Positions 1 through 12,000 of a DNA stretch of 64,000 bases are shown piece after piece. Under the pieces are notes generated by a model. The model saw only the letters and a program-made list of their open reading frames with translations. It ran no database searches and was not told the DNA's origin. Position numbers and translations under genes: made by a program. The DNA is from Tetrahymena thermophila SB210 (Eukaryota; Ciliophora; Oligohymenophorea; Hymenostomatida; Tetrahymenidae). The number at the start of each line of letters is the position of its first letter. The first letter of the stretch is position 1. The stretch spans positions 186,001-250,000 of the forward strand of contig NW_002476559.1 of NCBI RefSeq assembly GCF_000189635.1, given 5' to 3'.

Positions 1-2474
1 ATAACCTTTTAATGTTAAAAAATTAAATACTATACTAAATATTTAAATTATATTACTTGGTTTTGTATTGCTGGAAAAGCTGTATTTTGTACAAAAAAAT
101 GCTATTCAGGATTAGAAAGAGGGGCACATAATTTTAAAGGAACTGAAGCAGCAAAAGTATATGTACCATAAATGAAAAGTGTATTATCATACCAATAAAA
201 GTAAGCAATATTATAATCCTGCTGGTAAACCATAAAATTTTTAGTAACCACATCTACACTAATAGCAACTGGTTCATTTATTGAGTATCTTCTAACACCA
301 GAAAAAAGAAAAGGATATATATACAAAATATTATTTGAAACAGTTGAAAAAAAAAGATATTTAATTTCAGGGTAATATTTCGCAAAGCCTAGTACTCCGC
401 TATATGAATTAGTCATCAAAATAGCTTTAGTGGCAAGATTCATAATTATTACTCCGCCTTAATTAGCTCTTATGAAATAGGCATAGTCTATTCCATTATT
501 ATTTTCAAGAACTGCATAATAAAAACTATCATTAATGACTGAAGTAAAATTCATCGTAATAAAATTATAAACTTTCAATTACTATGCATTATTGAAGGCA
601 ATAAAAGTATTTTTGTACACAAACATATTATTTATTGACAAAGTTTTTAAATCTAAAGATAGAGTAGCATTTATTGTAACACTGAAAGGATTATAATTCC
701 ATAAAACTATAGTATTGTCATTATAGAGGCATGCTAATAAGTTAGGTATAACTATAGTCATATCTAATATCTATCTAAAGCAATACTGATCTAATAAAAT
801 ATTACATGAAGGATGATATTGTTCTATTACTAATCTGTAGTCTGTTACATTTCCTTGATTTTCTAAGATTCTTTCTTCCCATATCTTAAAGCTTCCGTCA
901 TTCGAGTAAGTGATAACCCTATCGTAGAGCCTATCAAACAAAATTCCATTCACTGAATCAGTGTGATACTTCATTTTAGTTTTGATATTTTTCTTCTTAT
1001 CAGTAATCTACATTTAGACTGGATGTTACTTAGGATCTTAAGGAAGCAGATTTAATTATAAAATAGTTAATTCTGAAGAGAGAATAAGTAAATTTTAATT
1101 ATTAACTACAACTTGATTTACTGGATTTAATTTAGTGAAAAATAAATTATATTAGTAAATTAAAATAATTCCTGTATTATCATCAAATTAATTTATTGAC
1201 ACATTTCCATTAGAAGAAATAAAAACAAAGTAATTATTTGTAATAAATCTATACTAATTATCTGAATTTACTTAAGAAATGTATGAGTATATCTATTAAT
1301 TTGTATCATAAATATATAAAATCACTTCTGAAATACTACAGCTAAAGAAATAAATAATATTTGGTATTTAAGGGGATGGATTTGCTAATATTTATTAAAT
1401 AGGATGGCCATGATAAGTTTGAATTTCAGTGCAATTAAAGCTATTATATATAAATAATAAGTAATGATTATCTATTTATATAAGATAGCTTGAATTAGAT
1501 AGTTGTAGCACTAAGTTAACAGGACTATTAAATGAACACTAATATTAGAAATTGTCTGGTTAATCGATGCTAATCCAAACAACGATCTTTTAGTCCTATC
1601 CATAGCTTATAAGCTAATAATTTGGTAAAATTAAAATTCCAGTAATTGATTTTATATGGGCGTTACTAAACAATTTATAGGATGAGCTAATTAATGTAGA
1701 AGTAGTTTACTGCTAATATATTGGTTAGTTTACTATTTCAGACATATAAACTACTGCGAAATTATTTAATGTATCAGTATTCTCCATTAAAATAACATAA
1801 TCCTTTGCTATTTAAGTTAATTTATAATATCCTACTAAGGTGTTAGGCAATAATATTTTAAATAATATTTAATTGTAATTTAAATTCCATATTATCAGTT
1901 GTGTTCTACTAACTGATATAAGAATTTCTTAACCTTGAGGGAACTATGCCTGCTAAATTGATGTATTCCCTAGATCATTAATTTTATTTACCCTTAAATT
2001 ACGCATACCAATAATTCCATCATCATGTCCTATTAATTACCCTATAAGCTAGTAATTTTGATTGTCTAATATGATTATGTTTGAGCTATAATTTCCTCCA
2101 ACCATACCTTAAACTATTATTTTGCCTTAAGATGATGAAATCAAGCTTAAAAATACATCAAAAAAATTTTAACCTTGCTAATTCATTGTTGGACAAGGTA
2201 AGAGAGGTTTGCATGAGCTTGTTTATGAGTCAGAATAGTAAGAAATAGGGCAGATAGATTAACAAGAATTAGATTGAACATCATATGATTAACCAAAGTT
2301 GCAATAAGGAAGGCATGTCTGACTATTTTAATCTAACCTGTAACCACTATTACATTAAGAGCATTACAAACTATGGTTGCATATAAAGCAGTTTTAAGGG
2401 CAGTTTTAGCCTAAAACTTTAGCTGATTTATACAAAATATTTACTAAAATAAAAGTAATTACTATCAACTACAT
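1..2474 (-). CDS. Array gene A, N-terminal part: secreted Cys-rich/WD40 end of a giant membrane protein
   Basis: Unnamed; the gene runs off the left edge. Exon 1 is 2474 down to 57 (2418 nt, 806 codons, the same length as exon 1 of gene B). An intron follows at 56-6, and exon 2 begins at 5. The ATG at 2472-2474 starts a hydrophobic signal peptide (MQLIVITFILVNILYKSAKV), followed at once by a Cys-rich head with CxxC pairs. WD40-type blade sequence follows; the clearest is VNGILFDRLYDRVITYS, then DGSFKIWE, at about 974-900. Many glutamines are TAA or TAG, so standard-code calls see only pieces such as 102-443 and 771-974. In this part A resembles C and D more than B, although B is its nearest neighbour. 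A 538-bp repeat occurs three times upstream. Coding status and family membership are firm; function is inferred only from domain type. Confidence 0.85.
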
Positions 2475-2556
2475 CTAATCTATTTTTTTACAAATATTTT
2501 TGTTATTAATTTATTATTAGTTATTAATTTAAAAAAATGAATATTATTGTAAAAAA

Positions 2557-4205
2557 TCAATTAATAAAAAATATTAAATTTCAAATCAATTAAATAAGAA
2601 AAAAATTTTTAATAGAGAGAATAGTTACTCCAAAAATTAACATATAAATAGAAAATAGATTATACCAGAATCACTTTATTAAAACCTTAGATTAACTTTC
2701 TTCCTTTATTTTACTTTTCAAATTGTATATTTATTTAGTCTATAAATTTAATTTGATAAATTACAAAAATTTTTTTTGCAAACATTTATTATGTTAATAA
2801 TAAATTTGAGGGAGGAGCTTAACATTGATTATTTAAAGAAGAAATAATTAGATTGTAAGGCATTAAAAAAATTGTACCCTTTTAAAGTAGTTTTAAATTT
2901 AAATAGAATAACAAAAGTTAATAACTAAATAAAATGGTAAAATATTTTAAATTAGAATCCTTATATTTAATAAATATATAAATATTATATTGATTATTTA
3001 TATTTACTTTTTGAAAATATATTTAAAATATATTGATATTATGATTATCTCTACTGGTTGAATTTCTAAAATGAAACAAAATGTAAAATAATTCAAGAGA
3101 TTCGCTTGCCTTTAATAAAAAATATCAAATTTAAAGCCAATTAAATATGAAAAAGTTTTTAATAGACATAATAGTTATTCCAAGAACTAGCATATAAATA
3201 GAAAATAATTTATATCTAAATCACTTTATTAAAGCTTTTTATTACATTATTAAAATTTTATTACTTATTTAGTTTATAAATTTAATTTGATAAATTGCAA
3301 AATTTTTTTTGTGTACATAAATGTTTTTATGTTAATAGTAAATTTGAGGGAGGAGCTTAACATTCATTATTTAAACAAGAAATAATTAGATTTTAAGGAA
3401 TAAAAAAAAGTTTACCCTTTTAAAGTAGTTTTATGTTAAAATAGAATAACAAAAGTTAATAACTAAATAAAATGGTAAAGTATTTTAAATTAGAATCCTT
3501 ATATTTATAAATATATAAATATTATATAACTTGTTATATTTATTATTTATATTTACTTTTTGAAAATATATTGATATTATGATTATCTCTACTGGTTGAA
3601 TTTCTAAAATGAAACAAAATGTAAATATAATAATTCAAGAAACAACTCAATATGATTCTCTTGCATTTAATAAAAAATATCAAATTTAAAGTCAATTACA
3701 TATGAAGAAGTTTTTAATAGAGAGAATAGTTATTCCAAGAAATAACATATAAATAGAAAATAAATTATATCTAAATCAGTTTATTAAAATTTTAGATTAC
3801 TTTATTTAATTTTTTACTTATTTAGTTGATAAATTTAATTTGATAAATTGCAAAAATAATGTTTTTATGTTAATAATAAATTTGAGGGAGGAGCTTAACA
3901 TTCATTATTTAAACAAGAAATAATTAGATTTTAAGGAATAAAATAAAGTTTACCCTTTTAAAGTAGTTTTAAGTTTAAATAGAATAATAAAAGTTAATAA
4001 CTAAATTAACTTACTAAATATAATGGTAAAATATTTTAAATTAAAATCCGTATAATATTAGTAATATATAAATATTATGTAACTTGTTATATTTATTATT
4101 TATATTTATTTTTTGAAAATATATTTGAAAAATATTGATATTATAATTATCTCCACTTCCACTGGTTGAATTTCTTAAGCAAAACAAAATGTAACACAAT
4201 TCAAG
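2557..4205. repeat. Three tandem 538-bp repeats upstream of gene A
   Basis: Three direct repeats fill most of the spacer upstream of A. The landmark GAGGGAGGAGCTTAACATT begins at 2808, 3346 and 3884, which gives a period of exactly 538 bp twice. Other shared landmarks include the AATAGAAAATA segment and CTACTGGTTGAATTTC near each unit end. Related single or partial units lie upstream of C and D, and a weak version lies upstream of B. I see no convincing reading frame in the units. Confidence 0.85.
2808..2826 (-). promoter_or_regulatory. Conserved upstream block of the array genes (candidate promoter element)
   Basis: The G-rich block GAGGGAGGAGCTTAACATT stands out in AT-rich DNA about 334 bp upstream of the A start codon. 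A related block lies about 333 bp upstream of C (near 31865) and 375 bp upstream of D (near 45591). A decayed form is about 337 bp upstream of B (near 18178). The conserved distance suggests a promoter or regulatory element. It could also simply be inherited repeat sequence. Confidence 0.35.
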
Positions 4206-4249
4206 AAACATCTCAAAAACATTCGCTAGCCTAAAATTCTTATCTCAAT

Positions 4250-4805
4250 CAATCAATTATTTATTTCTAAAATTTAGCTTTATATTTACTATTTTTGATT
4301 TGTGTACAAAAAAAATAAAATATGTTAGATAAATTATATATTTAAATATTCAAAAATAAATTCAATAAATATTTTTATTTAAATTGTTCTTTATAAATAT
4401 TATATGTACATCAAAAGAGGACTTTTTTTCTACCTAATAAATAAATGCTTAAAATAAATATCTGTACTATTACAAGAGTTTTTCATCAAAGTTCATATGT
4501 TTTTGAGTGAAGAAGGATTGTAGCATAATACTAATTAAAAATTATTTATAGTATACAGTAAATTATAAATTTGGAGGAAAAGTGGAAATAAATTAATATC
4601 TAAAAAATACATTAAAGTTTTAAAATTTATTAATAACAATTTATTGAAAAATTTTTTCTAAATAAAATAAAATATTTAAAATAATTATTTTCTTTTAATA
4701 AATAATTTTCTTATTTCAAATTCATAAATTTACATTAGATTTTCTTCACTAAATCAAATAAAAATCAAAAATAAATGCTCATTAATTATAAAATTTTCTT
4801 TCTTT
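4250..4805. repeat. Left copy of a flank repeat also present at about 45.93-46.97 kb
   Basis: This AT-rich segment aligns along its length with the sequence on both sides of the assembly gap at 46.6 kb. Shared landmarks include the AAATTTAGCT...TTTGTGT stretch, AAGAGGACTTTTTTTC, and the run from GGAAAAGT.GAAATAAATTAATAT to CATAAATTTACATT. The copies differ by many substitutions and small indels, so the duplication is not recent. The left copy contains only about 130 bp of the gene fragment that is longer on the right. Confidence 0.75.
4420..4550 (-). pseudogene. Decayed remnant of the gene fragment at 46.16-46.57 kb
   Basis: The minus strand here matches the 3' end of the 46155-46571 fragment (shared GACTTTTTTTC...TTTTTCATCAAAG...ATGTTT...GTAGCATAATA pattern). 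It carries indels and lacks the upstream part that encodes the recognisable domain. It lies inside the duplicated flank repeat, so it is best read as a relic carried along by that duplication. Confidence 0.6.
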
Positions 4806-5665
4806 TAATCTTTAATTTAGTTTTTTTAAATAAGAATAATACTGGCCTTTCTTATATAGAAGCAGGTAGATGAATGAGTAAATGAATCAATAAAAATAAT
4901 TGAATTTATAAAGAAATATAATATAAGCAATAAGATAGCTATTGAGGTCACTATCATATTAAATTTTATTTATATACATAATTTAGATTACATCTCATTT
5001 AATTATATATGATTATGAATATTTTTCTCCATCCCATACCTTCAATTTATATCTCAAAGACCTACAAGCTGGTCCTATATAACCTCTAAGACAACCATAT
5101 TTGTTAGTTTTATCTTCATCATTACAAGCAATAAAAATAGAAAAGCATTAAATTATTTCAGAAGAGTTTTAATTCTTTCTCCAATATTCATATTTTAGGA
5201 TAATTTTATTATTTTAGCATATATATGTAGAATCTGAACATTTTTAGCACTCTGTTTTATTAAAATTTTTATTTGTTTATTAATTTGTATTCTATTATGA
5301 TATATTGTCAAACTAAAACTAGTCTTAAGTAGGATCAGTCAGTGAGAACTACCCAGAAGGACATGAATAGCAGCTATTAATATTATTTCCGTTTATTTAA
5401 ACTACTAATTCTCATATAAATCTATAACTAAATTAAAAACATAGCTGTACTTTAAAGAGTACTAAGATTGATTGTTAAATATAATGTTTAGGGCATGCTT
5501 GATTTTTTATATTTAATTAAATAAAAATTAATTATTTTTTTAATCAAAATCCTAAATTTTTATGATATTATATCAAATTAAATGATATTCAATTCCTCTA
5601 TATTATTGACGTAGGATAAGAATTCTGCTAAAACTTTAAAAGTATAAAATTTAAAAATGTTGTTT
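4806..5665 (-). pseudogene. Relic of an E-family membrane protein: Cys-rich segment plus first membrane helix
   Basis: The minus strand matches exon 2 of gene E from the intron boundary near 54515 down to about 53590. Readable pieces include CPSGQFSLTDPT, GCLRGYIGPACRS, KVWDGEKYS and a membrane helix followed by DSFTHSSTC. It is broken. A deletion of about 17 nt relative to E shifts the frame before the Cys-rich segment. The CRSCDING motif of E is garbled to CRSLRYKL. Another shift separates the Cys-rich part from the helix. The right end stops inside the position of an E intron and the left end stops within an exon, so this is a DNA-level fragment and not a gene. Confidence 0.75.
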
Positions 5666-5800
5666 TTTTGAATTATTGTAATTGCAGATTTTTTTTTATA
5701 ATAGAGAGATTAATATAATATTAAATAAATTTATATAATAGTATTTAATATATATTTATGTATTTTGTATGAAGTTTATAATAATTTAAATAAATTTTAA
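5666..5800. repeat. Short repeat shared with about 51.64-51.79 kb
   Basis: The stretch beginning ATTGCAG plus a T-run, then TAATAGAGAGA...TTAATATAATATTAAATAA and ATAATAGTATTT, recurs just downstream of gene E. The two differ mainly by a 40-odd bp hairpin present only in the right copy. The remainder up to the stop of gene B at 6042 is AT-rich, with no gene that I can support. Confidence 0.7.
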
Positions 5801-6041
5801 AATTTTACTTTTTATAAAAATTTTATACCTTGAGTTGATCCTTAAATTTTATATTCTGCTCATTTTGTTTGAGACACCCTATATGTTGTATATCTATGAG
5901 CTACTATACAAAATTTAATAAATGTCTTATCACCGTTTCAATTTTATTAAATGAAAAAATTATAATTCTAAATTAAAAAAATTATCACAAACTTATAACA
6001 GAAAAAAAAAAATACTTAAATTAATTAATTTTTCATAAATT

Positions 6042-9000
6042 TCATTCATTTTAAGAGGAGTTATTTATTTTTTGTTCTTCGCTTTAAAATACATTTCCAA
6101 TAATCTCTTCATTTCTTTGTTTAGCTTAACTGCTTTCAGACTAAGATAAACTTTCAGATTTTAATTGTTCTGGTTTTATGCCATCTAAATCACTGGCTTA
6201 TTCTTATTAGTTAATTTCTGACTAATTTACGTTTTTAAAAGAAAATTCTGTAATTTTATTTTCTAAATTCATGTTTTCAAGTTCTTAATTAAAACTTTGT
6301 ATTACTTAATTTAATGTATTTATTTCCTATTAATCCATTATTATTTTTCCTTATTCTATGATTTTTGTTTATTTTTTATCTAAATTAAAACTTTGGCCAT
6401 ATATATAATGAGGCATTATGCTGCTAACTCCAGTTTATTACTTTTAATATTCAAAATTTTCCTCAGCTTAAAAGCTAAAAGAGCTTTTTTGTGTAAATAT
6501 TTGGTTTTTTGTTTAATTATCAGTAATTATATCCTTGTTATTTAAAAGATCTTTTTATTTCGATTCTAAATCTTCAATATATTTTATTTATTCTATACTT
6601 TATTATTTATTACTCTCCTCTTATAGGGAACCTAATTCTTATAATTCTATGTTTATACCATTTGATTTATTGTTTTCAATTGGTTATTTTTATCCAGATT
6701 AGCTATTTAAATCTAAATGATCGATTTATTTGAAGTAATTTTAATATTACTTAAAATAATCATGAGATTGTGGAGTAATTTGGTAGTCATTTTATTGAGA
6801 CTCTTAACTCTCTACATCATAAAAATCAGACATTTATTATTATTAATTTATACTTTATTCATTTATTTCATCATTTTACTCTAATCTGATCATATCAAAT
6901 TATTTTAGAGAATTATTCTTTTATTTTAAATTTATTTTTTTATCAAAAAATTTATATTTAATTAAGAAATTTACCATATATTCAGAGCTGATACTTTCAA
7001 CTTCTTTAGAAAATTAATTTTCAATGGTGCTAATCTCTAAAAAGAAAGGTGATTTTGATTTTACTTTGGAATTAATTGAATCAGTTACAGACTCAAAATA
7101 ATTGGTATCTGCTTTTAGATCTTCATTTTTTGTTTCTTCTTTTTGATCCACCTTTTATTCTAAAAATATATAATTTGTCTCTTTTTGGGGAATCATTAAA
7201 GGACTCTCTTAAAAAGGTAACTAGTTTTCAATAGCTTTACTTTAATCTATACATTTAAATATAGAATTTTATAGGAAGTTCTCAGATTTATTATTTAAAT
7301 CCTTTTGATTTAGCTATTAATTTGATTAATCTATATTTGTAAACAAGCTCACTCTTTTTAAATTTTTAATAATCAAGCTTTCTCTTTTAATGAAATTGAT
7401 ATTACTTGAATTAAAACTTTACATCATTATTTATTCTTAGCTTAAATTTTATAAGTGAGAAGATTAATCTATATTGTAATTTCCAATACTACTAGTCTTA
7501 AATTCGCTCTCTATGATTTCGTCTATTAATTTTTTATTTATTAAATTTATTTTTTATATTAAAATTTTACCTTAACAAACTTGTATGAATGGACTATCAA
7601 AAGTTATATTTGACATATAATTTGATAATTGATTTATGCTGTTGTTGTTAAGCAAGAGAGATTGTTAATTAGTACTCTATAATTTATCAAATTAATATTT
7701 TTAATTTTCCTAATTAAAGTCATATTTAGTACTGCTGTTGTCCATTTTAACACTACCTGTTGGTTTAAATAAAATATAATTTAGAATATCAAATAAGCTA
7801 AATAAAATTTACTTATTGAATATTTCAATTTATTTTATTCATTGAATAACTTATCATGAACTTTAGCTTTTTAGCGAAATATGCCAACAAGACTACTACT
7901 TGATTAAAAATGAAGACTTTAAAAATTATCTTTCGAATTTGATTGCTATGAAGATAAACCAAAAATTTTATCTCTAATTATTCCTCTTTCTTTATCGACT
8001 TTTATGTTTTACTGAAGTTTTTTAATTTTTTTCCAGTTAAAGAATGTTTTTATGCTAATGTTTTTTTAAATATGTAAAAATTGTTTTAAGCATGAGCAAT
8101 ATTAAGATAATTTTTCTTTAATTTTATCAAATTATTTTTTGAAAGTTATCTAAATTTTAGCTTTTATAACTTCAAAAAACATAAAAGCAAGGTAACTATT
8201 GTGTATCCCTAACAGTATAATATAAAATATCTAGGACTAAACAGTATCAGGTTTGCTATATAAGAATATATTCATAAGGACTAATATAATTATCACCACC
8301 ATAGAATTTCTATCTGTTTATTAGAAGTATATCATTTAATAAGGAGTATATTTTACTAACACTACTAAATAAAGTATGAAAACTATAAGTGCTATCACCA
8401 ATTTGTTTGCTTTTATATAAATAGTTCATTTAAATTAATTATAAAAAGTTAAAAAATTTAAATTAATTCAGATTAATTCAAAAAATATTTACAGTTTATT
8501 AAATTAACTAAGTAAATTAAAAAAAAATAATTTTTTAGTGTATTTAATTTTTTAAATTATCAATTCATTTACATTTATTTAGGTATTTGAAAATTAATTT
8601 TTTTATTTATTTTTGTTGAAGTAAAAAATAAAATGATTACTGTAAGGATCTCCATAAAAGTTATAGATGCAAACGATTACTATTTTCATATAACTTTTTA
8701 CAAACTCCCAATAAAAATTTTTTGCTTTATAATCTTAATAGAGGAATCCATAAATTAGCCTTATCTTAGCATGGTCTAACTTATCTTTATTTTTATTAAG
8801 CTTAAATAAAATAAAAAAAGGAATAACAAACCCCCAAATTAAAAGACCTGGCATTAAAATAAATCCTATAAACTTCTTGTGAATTTGAGTATAACACTTG
8901 AAAGAAATATCTGATAAAATATATTTTTATTAATCGATTTCTCTGCATGACATAGCACCTAGTAAGTTTTATATCATATTTGGTTGCATGAATATAAACA

Positions 9001-12000
9001 AAAAGACCAAACCACTATAAATATATGACTATTTAAAATAATGATTGCTTAAATAAATAAAAATGAATTTATAAGTAATTTACCTTGTTGTGTCTCATTA
9101 ATTTTAATTTTACAAATATCATATAAATAATTGACATTCCTGCTAAATACAAAAAGGGTATGCTTAAACCCCAAATTATTCTCATAAAAAGAATAGGAAT
9201 ATTTTACTAATCTACATTTACGAGATAACAATCCAATGTGTATATCATATTTTAAATAGGATTACCTTTTAAATAAATAAATAATTAATAATATTTTTTT
9301 TTAAAGTGAATTACCAACATATTCTGGGAAGAAAGTTAACCATGAAGGAAGAGCAACTTTTACTGTGTTAACTAATTGAGAAATTTAAACGTAATTCATC
9401 ATTGCTTTCATATTCATATTAGTAGTGTCTAGAAACGATGACTTACTCACAGGAGCGAATTTAAGCATTCTTAAATAATAACCTATAACAATCATTTCAC
9501 TAATATCCCATGCAATTTTGATGCTAATTAGTACATAAACAACCATTCCTAAAGCTATGAATATTGTTTGTACTAAATTCTTTGCCTTTAATAGTTATGA
9601 GCATTCCATGCAACCAAGAGACCCATCAGTATAGTATTTTTATTTCCAAAACTTTCCTTAAATATCACATTGCTCACACAGCGGACCTATATGACCTTCT
9701 AAGCAATATCCTTATTCCTATGTTCCAACACAGTTAGATAATTTATTTGAACATTCTACGATAGAGTCAGTTAAGTTAGTAGATTTCCAATAACCTTATT
9801 TTAATGTCATTTAGTCCCTATAGCAGTACTCAGCCTAATCTGGGCATCTTATACATTATTAATCTAAATATTTATCTATGAAAAATAAATAGTAATTTAT
9901 TTAAATTTTAATCATATTAATATTTGTTTACTTTAATCTGGTTCTACTATGGAGTATGTTTCCCCCAAGCATTCTTAACAATAGTAAATACTTCCTTATA
10001 ATCTGTAGAGCTCTCCTCTTATGCATTCTCTAAAATCAACAATGAATGTTATGTGGAAAGGACCTTTAAAAAATTAGCAATTATTTTATTTTTTAGTAGA
10101 TTTTATCAAAATGAAAACTAACCTGATTTAATGTCACGATTTTATAGTGTGGGATATGGTACTTTTAATACTGATTCACTTTCTATATAGAAAATATTTT
10201 AAGTTTTCGGATTTGCTACTATTTACATTTAGGTAATTTAAAATGATTTTGATATAGAATTAAAGTTTGAGTAATCTGTTATAAATTATCCAAATATTTT
10301 AATGTCTGAGTGAATTGTATTTACTCTGATGTTGAACTACATAATTTCATTTTAGATTGATGGAGGATATTTGTTTTTTTTTGCTAGTTCAAGATCAAAG
10401 TAAAGAGGATTATTTTCATCATCCAATAACTAAAACTGGAAGTTAAAATATTGACCACTCTAAAATCTATTTACAGAGTAAGTTTAAAGGTTATGTTTAT
10501 CATTTTTTATAGATTCTGGTAATCCATCATTTCCTGTTTATTCTAAATAGACAACGCTTGATTACAAAATTTTTATATTGCTTACATATGAACCATAGTT
10601 ATTGCTATGAATAGTAGCCTTGTTCATTTAAATCACATTTTAAACTTGATCAAGATTTCGTCTCTATTAAATGAGATTACTATTTAAATTTTTATTCATC
10701 ATATAAATAAAAACAGGTTCAATCTTCAAATATCTTATTCCACCACCGATCATGGCTTAATTGTGTTAAATTATCGAATTTTGCATAAAAAGATTTGTCT
10801 TATCTACGTAAATTGCCCCACCACTTTCATTTGCTATATTATATTCAAATATTGAATTGTAAATTTAGGTATGATTGTAGTAGGAATCTTAAATTGATAG
10901 TCCTCCACCGTTTAAAGCATGGCAAAATTTAAATTGAGTAGAATTAAGAAGTAATTATTAAGCCTCGATAACTTAAATAGCAGCTCCGTTACATAATAAG
11001 CAACTAATTAATGAAAATGTAGATTACGTCACTTAATAAGAATTACCTCTTAATTATATCAAAGGAGATTATAAATTAGTGTTATTTTCGAATTTACTGT
11101 ATGATAAGGAAAATGTTCCTTAATATTAATAAAAGGTTTAGAAATTTGATGTATATGAGTTTAATACCTAAGAAAAAGAGATTCCATCTAATAGATTTGC
11201 ATTAATAAACTCAAGTTGAAAATCATATACTGATTAAGATTAAATAATGTATAAGTTTGGTTATAATTTTGAATTTTCTATCTATTTCTAAGCTAAATTT
11301 GTAAATTTGCTGTTCTAAATAAATATCTTTTTAACATTTTTAAATACAATTAAATCATTATTTAATTTTTAAGTAGATTTTATCACTATTTAATCTAAAA
11401 TTAAGTTATTTATATAGATATTATTTATTTTTTCAAAAGCAAACAAGTATGATCCATTATATATATTTATATTTTTAATATAGAAATTGTTTATGTAAAT
11501 AGTATCTGAGTTTGAAATGTTAAATAGGATACTCTAACCTTTTAGATCCAAAGTTGAGATGGATATATTTTCGAGTATTATGCTTTGTAAACTATTTAAT
11601 TAAAACTAAAACTAATTTCCAGTGTTATTTAAAGCTACATTTTCAAATGTAATTATTTTAGAAGCAGGATTAAATTGTACTAATTATGCTTAACTAATGT
11701 CAAGATCATAATTCCTTACCTACAACAAGTTAAGTTAATTTTATGAAAATGAATCTGTTATTATATGCATTAAGGCTCTAGTCTAAGAACCAGAATAAAC
11801 TACTTATGAATTTAAACTAAAGAAGTTGGGATCATAATAAAACTTTTAATTTACTTAAATCTATTTTAAAAATGTTTTTATAAATTCATCAATATTTTTT
11901 TAATATTTTAGTTTTAATTAGGAGGTTAAAAATTATTATAAAAAATATTCTAACTTTATTTGCCAAAATTTTATTAAGATTTTTTTAAAAAAATTATTGA

